The translations under genes and the position numbers were made by a program. The notes beneath the pieces are model-generated. The model was not told the DNA's origin. It ran no database searches and saw only the letters and a list, made by a program, of their open reading frames with translations. A stretch of DNA of 64,000 bases, from the NCBI RefSeq assembly GCF_050859025.1, contig NZ_CP138200.1, forward strand, positions 5,952,001-6,016,000. Direction: 5' to 3'. This stretch comes from Wukongibacter sp050859025 (GTDB taxonomy: Bacteria > Bacillota > Clostridia > Peptostreptococcales > Caminicellaceae). This document shows, one piece after another, positions 1 through 8,780 of the stretch (position 1 is the stretch's first letter; every line of letters begins with the position of its first letter).

Positions 1-228
1 CTTAACCTTTGGACTAAAGGACTCCATATCCTCATCATTTACTCCATAGTTACCAATTAAGGGATATGTCATTACTACAATCTGTCCGTAATAGGAAGGA
101 TCAGTCAGTATCTCTTGATAACCTGTCATTCCTGTATTGAATACTACCTCTCCTACAGTTTCACTATGATATCCAAAAATTTCTCCTTCAAATATAGTTC
201 CATCTTCAAATAACAGCTGTCCTTTCAT
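1..228 (-). CDS. carA: Carbamoyl-phosphate synthase small subunit, N-terminal part (cut by window edge)
   Basis: The first 76 codons are present; the rest lies beyond the left edge. The protein begins MKGQLLFEDGTIFEGEIFGY and contains NTGMTGYQEILTDPSY, the hallmark of the CarA N-terminal domain. With CarB, CarA makes carbamoyl phosphate for pyrimidine and arginine synthesis; the glutaminase half with the catalytic Cys is outside the window. The ATG at 226-228 follows a good AGGAGG-type ribosome site (GGAGGTAAGTA). A PyrR-type attenuator and a promoter lie upstream, so this copy belongs to pyrimidine rather than arginine metabolism. Identification by sequence recognition is firm for the visible part. 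Confidence 0.93.
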   Translation of the reverse strand, partial: MKGQLLFEDGTIFEGEIFGYHSETVGEVVFNTGMTGYQEILTDPSYYGQIVVMTYPLIGNYGVNDEDMESFSPKVK

Positions 229-340
229 TACTTACCTCCTTTAAACTTTTTTTAATTCAGACCATCAAGGAAAATCAACTCTAAGTTAGTTAAATTCTAT
301 ATTTATTTATAAACATGTATAAAAAGTCATATTTATACTA

Positions 341-490
341 AAAAGGGTAGAATTTATTCAATATGAATAATTTCCACCCGCAAAGCAAATTCATGCATAT
401 TTAGTATATAGCATGAATATTTATGCATCAATGCCCAAAAAATTTTCTTGTTTTCGAACCTTGCTGGCCTCACGGGACCTAACTTAAAGG
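341..490 (-). promoter_or_regulatory. PyrR-binding attenuator leader of the pyr/carA transcript
   Basis: On the minus strand, 490 to about 455 reads CCTTTAAGTTAGGTCCCGTG followed by AGGCCAGCAAGG. This is the PyrR-binding anti-antiterminator consensus (GUCCNGUGAGGC with flanking CCUU/AAGG stem). It is followed by an intrinsic terminator at 345-379: stem GGGTGGAAATTATTCA against its near complement (14 of 16 pairs), then TTTTT. UMP-bound PyrR would favour termination before carA, as established for Bacillus pyr operons. PyrR itself is not in the window. Confidence 0.85.
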
Positions 491-514
491 TATATTTAGT
501 TTTTCCTTTTATCT

Positions 515-543
515 ATGCTATCATATAACAAAATGAATGTCAA
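515..543 (-). promoter_or_regulatory. Sigma-A-type promoter for the carA transcript
   Basis: Minus strand TTGACA (538-543), 17-base spacer, TAGCAT (515-520). The predicted transcript start near 508 lies just upstream of the PyrR element, as expected for an attenuated leader. Confidence 0.7.
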
Positions 544-582
544 TAATAAATAGTATTTTTAACACTGTATATTTTTGCATAA

Positions 583-614
583 AAAATAACCTGAGAAAAG
601 TCTCAGGTTATTTT
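583..614. terminator. Intrinsic terminator (bidirectional) after the DUF4015 lipoprotein gene
   Basis: Perfect hairpin AATAACCTGAGA / TCTCAGGTTATT with a 5-base loop, T-rich on both strands. The stop codon of the leftward gene (608-610) lies inside the stem. Confidence 0.85.
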
Positions 615-2128
615 AATCCGCCCTCTGAATACTTATTTCCAGCATTCCATAAAAGATATTCTTTAACGCCATTATCTTCTAAAGCTTTTATCTGAGCCTT
701 AAGCTCATTAGCTCCATATCTTATATGTCCCTTTACCCATGTGGCAGTAAAGTCTTGAATCCAAGGTCTGATTATTGCTGGAGTTTCTAGGTTGTTGTTT
801 CTAGCTACAGCATCCTTTGTTCCAATATTTATTGTCTCATATGGAAATGCGTCAGGTACTGATAAGCCATATACGCCTTTTCCATAATGACTTGGATACA
901 TCATTGGAGATACATAATCAACCATGTTGCTTACAGCCTCCCAATATTGTCCGATTCCCATGTCATCTGCAACTGAACCAACTAACCCATATATATCAGC
1001 AGATATATATACTTTAAGTGGAGAAAGATTTTCCTTTGCATATTTTAAGTATCTCTGAACAGCTACTGGTTTTGATTCTTCAAGTTCATTTCTATAATCT
1101 AAGAACTTATCAAGCTTTCCACCGTTCGAAGCCGGGAACCTTACATAATCAAATTGAATTTCATTAAAACCAACTTTAGCTGCTTCCTTTGACACTTCAA
1201 TATTGTATTCCCATAGCTGTCTATCGTAGGCCGATACCCAGATGAGTCCATCTCTATTTGTATATGGCTTTCCATTGCTTTTATATACTATAGCCTTATC
1301 TGGATGCTTTTTAGCATATTTGGGATCTTTAAAGGAAACTATTCTTGCTATTGCATATATATTGTTGTCCTTAAGCTTTTTCATAAAGGCTTCTATATCC
1401 TTTATAGGTGCTTTGTTGTTTGCTTCTGGAGAATACTTTTCTGCTGCTTCAGTCTTAAAAAGCATGTTTCCATTATCATCTTTAACATCAATGACAAATG
1501 CATTTATATTAGTATTTTTTGCCAGTTCAATAAGATTATCTAGTCTTTTACCAGATGCAGAATGAATAGTAACATATACGCCTTTAACTTCAACTCTTGG
1601 ATTTTCTGGATATTCTATCTTTTCTTGAGCTGATAAATCTAGATCTTTATAGGCTTCACCTAAAAGATCCATTCTATCTTCAACTGTGTATTTTGCTGAA
1701 ATCCATCCTTCGTTGTTAGTCTCATCATTATCAAACTCAATCTTTAGCCACTGAACCTCTCCTGCTTCATTTGACTGCTTTTCAATAACCTTTACGGCAG
1801 CACCCTTAATAACGCCTCCGATAACCTTTCCTTCCTTACTTCCTTCCGCTCTAACATTTAGCTTGCTAGCACTAATATAAAGTATATTTTCATTTCCTTT
1901 AGCTTCTTCTTTTTGATTATCTTCGCTATCTTGATTTTCCTGTTGTTCATTGTCCTCACTATTTATATCTTCTTTAGGAGTATCATCCCCTGTATTATTT
2001 TCATTACTATCTACAATATTAGTGTCCTCATCACCCAACGTAGGTTGGTCTTTTTTGCTACAACCAGATAAACCAATAGTAACTAAAATAATTGCTACCA
2101 AAACCATTATTGATATTCTTCTAAGCAT
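608..2128 (-). CDS. Lipoprotein with SH3 domain and DUF4015 (putative glycoside hydrolase) domain
   Basis: 506 residues. The N-terminus is a lipoprotein signal with lipobox LSGC (Cys at about 23), followed by a low-complexity acidic Asn/Glu-rich linker to about residue 80. Residues about 85-155 form a bacterial SH3 domain (KLNVRAEGSKEGKVIGGV...GWISAKY). Residues about 180-500 match the DUF4015 putative glycosidase family, a TIM-barrel-like fold (GVYVTIHSASGKRLDNLI, NAFVIDVKDDNG, FNEIQFDYVRFP). It is expected to be anchored on the outer face of the membrane and act on cell-wall or other polysaccharide; the substrate is unknown. The ATG follows AAGGGTGGCAG. Single gene ending in its own terminator. 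The neighbouring lipoprotein gene at 2485-3942 also has an SH3 segment, suggesting a cell-envelope cluster. Confidence 0.85.
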   Translation of the reverse strand: MLRRISIMVLVAIILVTIGLSGCSKKDQPTLGDEDTNIVDSNENNTGDDTPKEDINSEDNEQQENQDSEDNQKEEAKGNENILYISASKLNVRAEGSKEGKVIGGVIKGAAVKVIEKQSNEAGEVQWLKIEFDNDETNNEGWISAKYTVEDRMDLLGEAYKDLDLSAQEKIEYPENPRVEVKGVYVTIHSASGKRLDNLIELAKNTNINAFVIDVKDDNGNMLFKTEAAEKYSPEANNKAPIKDIEAFMKKLKDNNIYAIARIVSFKDPKYAKKHPDKAIVYKSNGKPYTNRDGLIWVSAYDRQLWEYNIEVSKEAAKVGFNEIQFDYVRFPASNGGKLDKFLDYRNELEESKPVAVQRYLKYAKENLSPLKVYISADIYGLVGSVADDMGIGQYWEAVSNMVDYVSPMMYPSHYGKGVYGLSVPDAFPYETINIGTKDAVARNNNLETPAIIRPWIQDFTATWVKGHIRYGANELKAQIKALEDNGVKEYLLWNAGNKYSEGGLK

Positions 2129-2392
2129 TCTGCCACCCTTTCTTATTACGACTAAAAAAATTGCATGGTTAGATTATAGTTTTTCAGACTGTATCCTAGG
2201 TATATACCTTAAAGCAAACCTATGCAACTTTCCTAAACTAAATATAATTATATCATGATTATTACTTACTTTACATTAGGAATTCACATGTAATATTTGT
2301 TATGAGAAGAAATAGGTCTTACGACACATTTTATGCTGTTAACATCCCATAATTCATCAGTAAAACTATGGTTGTCTAAAAACAATAATTTC

Positions 2393-2482
2393 AATTCCAG
2401 TAGAGACTTTAGCTTATATACATTCAAAACTCCCAGAAGTATTGAATATTATATATAAGCTAAGTTTACTAGGAACTATATA
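2393..2482 (-). repeat. Family A palindromic repeat, degenerate copy A1
   Basis: Read on the minus strand, this matches the family A pattern: left end TATAGTTCCTAGTAAACTTA, centre CTTCTGGGAGTTTTG, right end TAAAGTCTCTACTGGAATT. It is about 15 bp shorter and more diverged than the copies at 40-56 kb. It occupies part of the 2129-2484 gap; the rest of that gap shows no gene or clear signal. Confidence 0.65.
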
Positions 2483-2484
2483 TA

Positions 2485-3942
2485 TTACTCTATAACTATA
2501 ACTGCACTTTTACCGATTTCTATCCAATTATATAAAAATTCAGCATGACTGGAGTAGTTTCTTACACATTTATGGGAGCGAGGAACTGTTCCTATTGTAT
2601 ATAGATACTCCTTCATACCAGGATCTATCCTCTGTTCTTTCTGTTCCTCCCCTTCTCCTTCTACTTTTATTTCAAAATTAACAGGTACTCCATGAATATA
2701 CGCTCCACCATTAAACCTTATGGCATAGGGAGCATAACCTGATATCTCCCTCGTCTCATCATCAAGGTACAGGAATCTTTCCCTTGTTTGAATTGCCATA
2801 TAATATCCAAGTGAAGTTTCTTCCTTATGCTTTGCCTTTTCACCGGTAGTTGCAAATATATATGATATGAGATTCCATTTGCCATCTCTATATTCAAAAA
2901 CGCCTTCATTTTGATTTTTTCTATCTACTACTATTACCTTAGTAAGTTCTTTAATAGAATGCCAAGAGGTTATAAACTTTCTAGGTACCCAATACTCTCC
3001 TTCAAAGTTAAGGGTTCTGATTTTATAGAATTTATCGTTCTTATCTAAAATTGTTACTAGGCTTCCATCGGATATATATCTAAATTCTGATTTAGTATTA
3101 GGTTCAGTATACGCTGGAGCAGCTTGGTATCTCTTTACACCATATTTGTCCTCTGCTTTACCATTATATAGAGGTGCTGCTCCATTTCTATTTTTATAAT
3201 TAGATACATAAGCAGTGTTAGTATTATCAATTTCATTTTTAAGGGCCGTTATAGATTCTCCCATCTTATCAAATTGAAAGCTTCTTGGTTCTCCCAGAGC
3301 ACTAAATGCATATCCATACTCTACTTTATCCTTATTCTTCCAAAAAACCTTGTACCATGTATCATTATTATATTTACTTAGATGCTGACCCTTAACAGCT
3401 TGAACTAAATTTAATTTTTCATATACAGAAGCTTTTTTTACTATCTTAGACTCCGTCGTAGGTTTTTCCCTAACATTTATGCCAGCCCCTAATACAAGGA
3501 AATAATCGTAGCTTGTGTGGTATCTATCATATTTTATATCTAAATTGATATTTTCTGGCAGTTGAGTATCAAATTCCTTTATGACAGGATACTCCCCTTG
3601 GGGCTTAACTGGTTCTTGAGGTTGTACAGGCTCTTGAGGCGTTACCGGCTCCTCTGGCTCCTCCTGTAATTCTTCTTCTACTTCTTCTTGAGGTACCAGT
3701 GTATCTTCCTCTGTCTTATGTTCTTCTTCCGCCATTTCTGTCAGATCTTCATCTTCCTCTAAATCTGAAACATTTACATCCTCCTCCATATCACCCTCGG
3801 TACAGCCCTCATTCTTATGGCCTATATTTTCCTTATCATTGTCAATAGGTAAGGCATTATCGACATGAACAGCTTGGGGCTGAGAACATCCACTTATTAT
3901 GAGTGCTAATATAATAAACAATAATAATATTCCTCTTTTCAT
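2485..3942 (-). CDS. Lipoprotein L,D-transpeptidase-like (YkuD) protein with SH3 segment
   Basis: 485 residues. Lipobox ISGC at about 16-19, then a Glu/Pro-rich spacer (residues 25-115, with repeated QEPV) suited to crossing the wall. An SH3-like segment with LGAGINVREKPTTESKIV lies near 150-165. The C-terminal third reads VIVVDRKNQNEGVFEYRDGKW, then GGAYIHGVPVN and finally RSHKCVRNYSSHAEFLYNW, the pattern of YkuD L,D-transpeptidases that make 3-3 peptidoglycan cross-links. The usual SHGC(I/V)R motif is SHKC, with Lys replacing Gly; catalytic Cys459 and the upstream His are kept. ATG preceded by GGGGAG. Activity is likely but unproved because of the Gly-to-Lys change. Confidence 0.82.
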   Translation of the reverse strand: MKRGILLLFIILALIISGCSQPQAVHVDNALPIDNDKENIGHKNEGCTEGDMEEDVNVSDLEEDEDLTEMAEEEHKTEEDTLVPQEEVEEELQEEPEEPVTPQEPVQPQEPVKPQGEYPVIKEFDTQLPENINLDIKYDRYHTSYDYFLVLGAGINVREKPTTESKIVKKASVYEKLNLVQAVKGQHLSKYNNDTWYKVFWKNKDKVEYGYAFSALGEPRSFQFDKMGESITALKNEIDNTNTAYVSNYKNRNGAAPLYNGKAEDKYGVKRYQAAPAYTEPNTKSEFRYISDGSLVTILDKNDKFYKIRTLNFEGEYWVPRKFITSWHSIKELTKVIVVDRKNQNEGVFEYRDGKWNLISYIFATTGEKAKHKEETSLGYYMAIQTRERFLYLDDETREISGYAPYAIRFNGGAYIHGVPVNFEIKVEGEGEEQKEQRIDPGMKEYLYTIGTVPRSHKCVRNYSSHAEFLYNWIEIGKSAVIVIE

Positions 3943-4136
3943 AAAGCTTCTCCCCTTCTAATATTTCTCATACTTATACTATAAATACATTTTAGCTTCT
4001 TTGCATTGGTAATTTTTCACTTATTTCCTAACTAAAATAGAACTGATACATCTATATTAACCCATATTAAGTATAAATTGATTACAAACAATTTACAATT
4101 ACTTTGCAAGATTTAACAGAAAATATTAAGAAATTA

Positions 4137-4169
4137 AAAAGCTATGGTAGACATGAACCATAGCTCTTA
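4137..4169 (-). terminator. Intrinsic terminator after the nitroreductase gene
   Basis: Minus strand GAGCTATGG, loop, CCATAGCTTTTT: 9-bp stem plus T-run, about 65 bases past the stop at 4234. Confidence 0.85.
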
Positions 4170-4233
4170 TATTTATAGAAATTTGAGTATCCGCTTTAAT
4201 TCATAATATATAAACCCTATAAATGAGATAAAA

Positions 4234-5130
4234 TTAGACTGTATAATAACCTGCAACAAAGAAATCTTCAGGTATGTTATACTGATTTTCAGACTTTTCT
4301 AGTTTCCATCCTCCAAGGATTCCCATTTCATGACTCATTAACTCAAAGTACAGCATTGCTATTCCAGCTTCAATTCTCGCTACCTTTTCACTAATTTTTT
4401 CATCTCTAGCAACAGCTAAAACGACCTTTTCTCCATCTATTATGAACTTCCACGGCTGTCTATTCCCCCAAGAAGGAGCTAATCTCATATAATAAAAGAC
4501 ATCGGCCATTCCTCTATTTTCTAACTCTTCAGCAGTTATCCTTCTTTCCCACTGCTTAAGATAAACGATATCCTCTATAGATTTTCTCTCGCTTACAGGT
4601 GCATCTGAATATTTAATATCTATATTAGGATATCCGAATTCTGTTAGTGGAGAAATGCTTTTGGCTTTATTGCTAAATATTCCTGAAACCTTATTTTCTT
4701 TTTTAGGGTGTCCTATAGCAAGTAGTCCTACTAATTCTCCTTCTTTTTTAATGTTTAAAGCATACTTAGCCTTATCTATATTTTCGGAGACCTCTATCCA
4801 GCAGGTTCCCAGTCCTAGCTCTGTAGCTCTGAGAACAATACTTTCACCAAAGTATCCTGCGTTTTCTAAATATCCATCCTTAGCTTCTGAAAGAATATAA
4901 AGATAATGAGGAGCCTTAATAACCTTACCAAAATATCCAACAAGACCATCTAGCTTTTCATAGGCCTCTTCTCCATCCTCAACCAGTTGAAAATCTAGCT
5001 CGATATCTTCCTTAAGTCCTCTTTTATTATTTAAGTCCATTAATAAATCCTCAAGTAAATGCTTATCTACCTTTTTGTCTTTATACTCCCTAACCGATCT
5101 TCTATCCTTAATAATCTTGTTCCATTTCAT
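4234..5130 (-). CDS. Nitroreductase family protein (TM1586-type)
   Basis: 298 residues. The N-terminus MKWNKIIKDRRSVREYKDKK carries the RRSVREY motif of FMN-dependent nitroreductases. GYFGESIVLRATELGLGTCW matches the flavin-binding helix region, and a second half (APSWGNRQPWKFIIDG) repeats nitroreductase-like features. The length and two-lobed layout fit the single-chain TM1586 type, where two half-domains form one pseudo-dimer. Substrate unknown; probably an NAD(P)H-dependent reductase in the cytosol. It is transcribed alone, with its own terminator downstream. Confidence 0.82.
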   Translation of the reverse strand: MKWNKIIKDRRSVREYKDKKVDKHLLEDLLMDLNNKRGLKEDIELDFQLVEDGEEAYEKLDGLVGYFGKVIKAPHYLYILSEAKDGYLENAGYFGESIVLRATELGLGTCWIEVSENIDKAKYALNIKKEGELVGLLAIGHPKKENKVSGIFSNKAKSISPLTEFGYPNIDIKYSDAPVSERKSIEDIVYLKQWERRITAEELENRGMADVFYYMRLAPSWGNRQPWKFIIDGEKVVLAVARDEKISEKVARIEAGIAMLYFELMSHEMGILGGWKLEKSENQYNIPEDFFVAGYYTV

Positions 5131-5222
5131 CCTTTAAGCCTCCTAATCCACAAAGCATATATTATATATTTATATATACACTATTATTACTAAAATAAAA
5201 CTCTATTTAATGAATTTTTGCT

Positions 5223-5259
5223 TAAAAAATAACTTCTTAAATAGAAGTTATTTTTTTAA
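5223..5259 (-). terminator. Intrinsic terminator after the FAH-family gene
   Basis: Hairpin AAATAACTTCTATTTAAGAA with its complement, T-rich tails on both strands; directly follows the stop at 5269. Confidence 0.85.
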
Positions 5260-5268
5260 GTTTTGATT

Positions 5269-6168
5269 TTATTCTTCAAATTTATTAGTTAATGTACCTA
5301 TTTTTTCTATATAGCATTCAACAACGTCTCCGGGTCTTAGGAACTTAAATGGCTTAAATCCTAGTCCAACACCCGCTGGAGTTCCTGTTATAATTACATC
5401 CCCTGCTTTGAGCTTCATTCCCTTTGATAAATCACTAATAATATACGGTATATCAAATATTAGCTGCTTAGTGTTAGAATCTTGCCTTACTTCATCATTT
5501 ACCTTGCATCTAATATCAAGCTCTATCGGAAATGGAATCATGCTTTTATGAGCAATATATGGGCCCATTGGACAATAAGTTTCGAGACTTTTACCTCTAA
5601 ACCATTGACCGTGCTTTCTCTGAATATTTCTAGCAGATATATCGTTTACGATGGTGTATCCAAATATGTAATCCTCTGCTTCCTCTTCCTTAACATTAAT
5701 TCCATCCTTTCCAATGATAATGGCAAGCTCAACCTCATAGTCAACCATTTCTGTTACCTCTGAATGCTTTAATATAATGTCTCCATCTCCTATTGCAGGA
5801 CTTGCCATCTTTGAAAAGTATATTGGGAACTTAGGGATTTCCTCTGTACCACCAGGCAGCCCTTGGGTTTCTTTAGCGTGATCAAGATAGTTCTTACCAA
5901 GACAAATAATATTTCTCTTTGGGTACGGTATAGGAGCACAAAGTTTTATATCTCCCTTAGATATTCCTTTAAGATCATTGTCCCTTAGTATCTTCTCAAT
6001 TTCTTTAATCCTATTGTCATTAGAGGTTTCAATAAACTGGGTCATATTACCCGGACAATCACCATCAATAAATTCAAATATTTCTTTCATTGAAATAACC
6101 TTATTTTCTTTCCTTAGTATAACCCCTATTTCCTGAACCTTATCATATTCATAGGTTGCAAAATACAT
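5269..6168 (-). CDS. Fumarylacetoacetate hydrolase family protein
   Basis: 299 residues from the ATG at 6166-6168. An in-frame ATG four codons upstream (6178-6180) is immediately preceded by AAGGAG with no spacer, so the inner start is more plausible (12-base spacing). The C-terminal catalytic domain has CAPIPYPKRNIICLGKNY, DYEVELAIIIGKDG (metal ligands), GYTIVNDISARNIQRKHGQW and GDVIITGTPAGVG, all typical of FAH/2-hydroxyhepta-diene-dioate isomerase and acylpyruvase enzymes. It is a Mg-dependent C-C hydrolase, decarboxylase or isomerase; the exact substrate cannot be read from sequence. Confidence 0.88.
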   Translation of the reverse strand: MYFATYEYDKVQEIGVILRKENKVISMKEIFEFIDGDCPGNMTQFIETSNDNRIKEIEKILRDNDLKGISKGDIKLCAPIPYPKRNIICLGKNYLDHAKETQGLPGGTEEIPKFPIYFSKMASPAIGDGDIILKHSEVTEMVDYEVELAIIIGKDGINVKEEEAEDYIFGYTIVNDISARNIQRKHGQWFRGKSLETYCPMGPYIAHKSMIPFPIELDIRCKVNDEVRQDSNTKQLIFDIPYIISDLSKGMKLKAGDVIITGTPAGVGLGFKPFKFLRPGDVVECYIEKIGTLTNKFEE

Positions 6169-6313
6169 AAATACTCTCATCTCCTTTTCAAACCCAGATT
6201 CTTACTCATATTCTTTTTAAATTTCTATATACACTCTCCAAATCCTTCTATATTTATTTATTAAATTGGGTATTTATTAAAATATATACTAGTTTTGATT
6301 GGAGTGATTAATT

Positions 6314-7717
6314 ATGAAGATAAGTTTTTTAGGTGCAGCTAATGTGGTAACAGGATCGAACTATTTAGTAACTACCGCTAATTATAAATTTTTAATAGAT
6401 TGCGGACAGTTTCAAGGCAGCAGGGAACTAGAAAAACTTAATTATGATAGTTTTAATTTTAATCCTTCCGAAATAGATTTCATGATACTAAGCCATGCCC
6501 ATATAGATCATAGCGGTAGGATTCCCAAGCTCATCAAGGATGGCTTTGCTAAGAAAATATATTGTACAAGTGCAACTCGGGATTTATCGGAGATTCTACT
6601 TCAAGATAGTGGTCATATACATGAGATGGAAACAGAATGGGAGAATCGAAAAAGAATGAGGGCTGGACTTGAAAAAATATATCCTCTTTATACGTCGGAA
6701 GACGCATTATTAGCCATGCAATATTTCAATCCCCTTCCCTATAATGAGATTATAAATATTAATGAATCTATTAAGCTTCGTTTTAAGGATGCTGGTCATC
6801 TTTTAGGCTCTACCATAGTAGAGCTTTGGATTAAAGATGGTCCTGATGAAAAAAAATTAGTTTTTTCAGGAGATCTAGGAGTTAAAGATAGACCCATATT
6901 AAAGGACCCTGAATATATAGAAGAGGCCGATTATTTAATAATGGAATCTACCTATGGAAATAAGCTCCATGAAAATCCAAAGGAAAGAATAGCAAAATTG
7001 GTAGATATTATATTAGAAACTACAAGAAGAGGTGGTAATGTTATAATACCTTCCTTTGCCGTTGGAAGAACCCAAGAAATTATATATGAGCTAAATAAAT
7101 ATTATGATGACAACGAAAAATTTAAGGATTTTATCAATGTTCCCGTTTATGTAGATAGTCCTTTAGCCACCTCAGCAACTGAGATATTTAAAAAACATAT
7201 TGATTGTTTTGATGAAGAGACTCAGAATTATTTGCTAAAGGGCGATGATCCCCTTGATTTTAGAAACCTCGAATTCACTGCTTCATTCTTAAAATCTAAA
7301 AAAATTAATAACTCTCCCAATCCTAAGATAATAATTTCCTCCAGTGGAATGTGTGAGGCTGGGAGAATAAAGCATCATCTTAAGCATAACCTTTGGAAGG
7401 AAAAGGCAAGTGTAATTTTTGTTGGTTACCAAGCCGAAGGTACTCTCGGAAGAAGAATAAAGGAAGGTGCTAAGATGGTTACCATATTTAATGAGAAGAT
7501 TAAGGTAAATGCACAGATACATTCAATAGATGGATTTTCTGGTCATGCAGATATGAATGATCTTATTGACTGGATAAATCATTTTACTAAAAAACCTAGG
7601 AAGGTATTTATAGTTCATGGCGAACAGGAATCCTCAAGCCATTTAAGCAATCTCATCATCGAAAAATTTGGGCTAGAAACAATAATCCCCAGTATAAATG
7701 ATAGTGTTGAAGTTTAG
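6314..7717 (+). CDS. Metallo-beta-lactamase/beta-CASP family nuclease-like protein
   Basis: 467 residues. The N-terminal metallo-beta-lactamase fold starts MKISFLGAANVVTGSNYLV and has LSHAHIDHSG (HxHxDH zinc site, residues about 57-66) and GHLLGST. The beta-CASP insertion includes SGDLGVKDRPIL, ESTYGN, IPSFAVGRTQEI and ISSSGMCEAGRI. The C-terminus returns to IHSIDGFSGHAD and VFIVHGEQE. This is the architecture of the YSH1/CPSF-like group of predicted exo/endoribonucleases. Zn ligands appear intact, so it is probably a cytosolic RNase. ATG preceded by GGAGTG. Single gene with its own terminator. Confidence 0.9.
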   Translation: MKISFLGAANVVTGSNYLVTTANYKFLIDCGQFQGSRELEKLNYDSFNFNPSEIDFMILSHAHIDHSGRIPKLIKDGFAKKIYCTSATRDLSEILLQDSGHIHEMETEWENRKRMRAGLEKIYPLYTSEDALLAMQYFNPLPYNEIININESIKLRFKDAGHLLGSTIVELWIKDGPDEKKLVFSGDLGVKDRPILKDPEYIEEADYLIMESTYGNKLHENPKERIAKLVDIILETTRRGGNVIIPSFAVGRTQEIIYELNKYYDDNEKFKDFINVPVYVDSPLATSATEIFKKHIDCFDEETQNYLLKGDDPLDFRNLEFTASFLKSKKINNSPNPKIIISSSGMCEAGRIKHHLKHNLWKEKASVIFVGYQAEGTLGRRIKEGAKMVTIFNEKIKVNAQIHSIDGFSGHADMNDLIDWINHFTKKPRKVFIVHGEQESSSHLSNLIIEKFGLETIIPSINDSVEV

Positions 7718-7805
7718 TATATAAATGTGAGACCGTCCCATCTCTACAAAAGGTATATTCGTAGGGAACAGTTTACAACTGTTCTGGTATAAATTAAAGT
7801 CTTCA

Positions 7806-7848
7806 GCCTGTATAGTTTCTCTATTTAAACTATACAGGTTTTTTTTCT
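7806..7848 (+). terminator. Intrinsic terminator after the beta-CASP gene
   Basis: CCTGTATAGTTT, 7-base loop, AAACTATACAGG, then eight T: 12-bp perfect stem. Confidence 0.92.
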
Positions 7849-7857
7849 TCAATATTA

Positions 7858-7886
7858 TTGACAATAGAAAACAATGCTATTATAAT
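7858..7886 (+). promoter_or_regulatory. Consensus sigma-A promoter of the ABC exporter operon
   Basis: TTGACA (7858-7863), 17-base spacer, TATAAT (7881-7886). Both boxes are perfect. It lies just after the preceding terminator and about 70 bases before the first permease gene. Confidence 0.88.
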
Positions 7887-7955
7887 ACATGCACCTTAAG
7901 GAAATATCTAATCTAATTAACCTATGGGTTAATCAAATTGTAAGGAGGAGTGAAT

Positions 7956-8768
7956 TTGAGCTTTAGAATTTTGTATGCCACCTTTAAAAGAAATTTCATT
8001 ATCCAAATAAGGGCATACCCAATTGAGTTTTTCGTTGGTAATCTTTTAGGAGGTATTTATACCATACTGTCAGCCTACTTTATGTATAACCTTCTATTTA
8101 AGGGCAGTATAAATACATCCTTTGTAGGCTTTACCGGTACATCAGACTATATGTCATATGTCATCCTTGGTGCATCTATGTATTTATTTATTGTACGAAC
8201 TTTACTTAATGTTAGTAGAAGTCTTATTACTGAAGCCCGAACCGGCACGCTGGAGAGCCTTATGCTGGCTCCCTTCGATAGATTCGGCTATTTTATTGGA
8301 AATATGCTTCAGCAAACCATAACAACTAGCTTGGAATTTTTTATATCCATCTTAATAGGTATACCCTTTGGACTTAATATCTCTAGTATCAATATTTCAT
8401 CTACTTTATTGGCTGCTTTTATTTCCCTAGTAGCTTTTTTGGGCATGTCTATTCTTCTTGCAAGTATAATGCTTTATTTTAGGGATACCTATATATCTCA
8501 AAACACATTATTTTTATGTATTTTTCTTATATGTGGAATTACTTTTCCCATAGAATACCTACCAGCTTGGGTACAGTATATATCTAAATATATTCCCGTC
8601 ACAACTTCGCTAAGGCTAATCAGAAATAGCTCCATGCTTGGTTTAGATATCGAATCGCAGCTTGATGATTTCATAAGATTATCAATTCTTGCAGTAATAT
8701 ACTTGATCTTCGGTTTTATATTTATAAAAAAAATCGAGAAGACATCTCTCGAAAAAACTTATGCTTAG
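7956..8768 (+). CDS. ABC-2 type transporter permease, subunit 1
   Basis: 270 residues from TTG at 7956. AAGGAGG ends 7 bases upstream, whereas the in-frame GTG at 7950 overlaps the ribosome site. About six hydrophobic segments are visible, with the conserved pattern RTGTLESLMLAPFDRFGYFIGN (split here for length: RTGTLESLMLAPF then DRFGYFIGN) and the C-terminal FPIEYLPAWVQYISKYIPVT of ABC-2 permeases. It pairs with the ATPase 12 bases downstream and a second permease, forming a heteromeric exporter with asymmetrical permeases. The substrate is unknown; drug or lipid/polysaccharide export are the family norms. Confidence 0.85.
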   Translation: MSFRILYATFKRNFIIQIRAYPIEFFVGNLLGGIYTILSAYFMYNLLFKGSINTSFVGFTGTSDYMSYVILGASMYLFIVRTLLNVSRSLITEARTGTLESLMLAPFDRFGYFIGNMLQQTITTSLEFFISILIGIPFGLNISSINISSTLLAAFISLVAFLGMSILLASIMLYFRDTYISQNTLFLCIFLICGITFPIEYLPAWVQYISKYIPVTTSLRLIRNSSMLGLDIESQLDDFIRLSILAVIYLIFGFIFIKKIEKTSLEKTYA

Positions 8769-8780
8769 GAGGGGTTTATA

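Noticed and set aside
7719..7800. Further family A copy after the beta-CASP gene
   Set aside because: Only a short piece (TATAAATTAAAGTCT) resembles the right arm; the left arm and loop are missing, so chance or a very old remnant cannot be separated.
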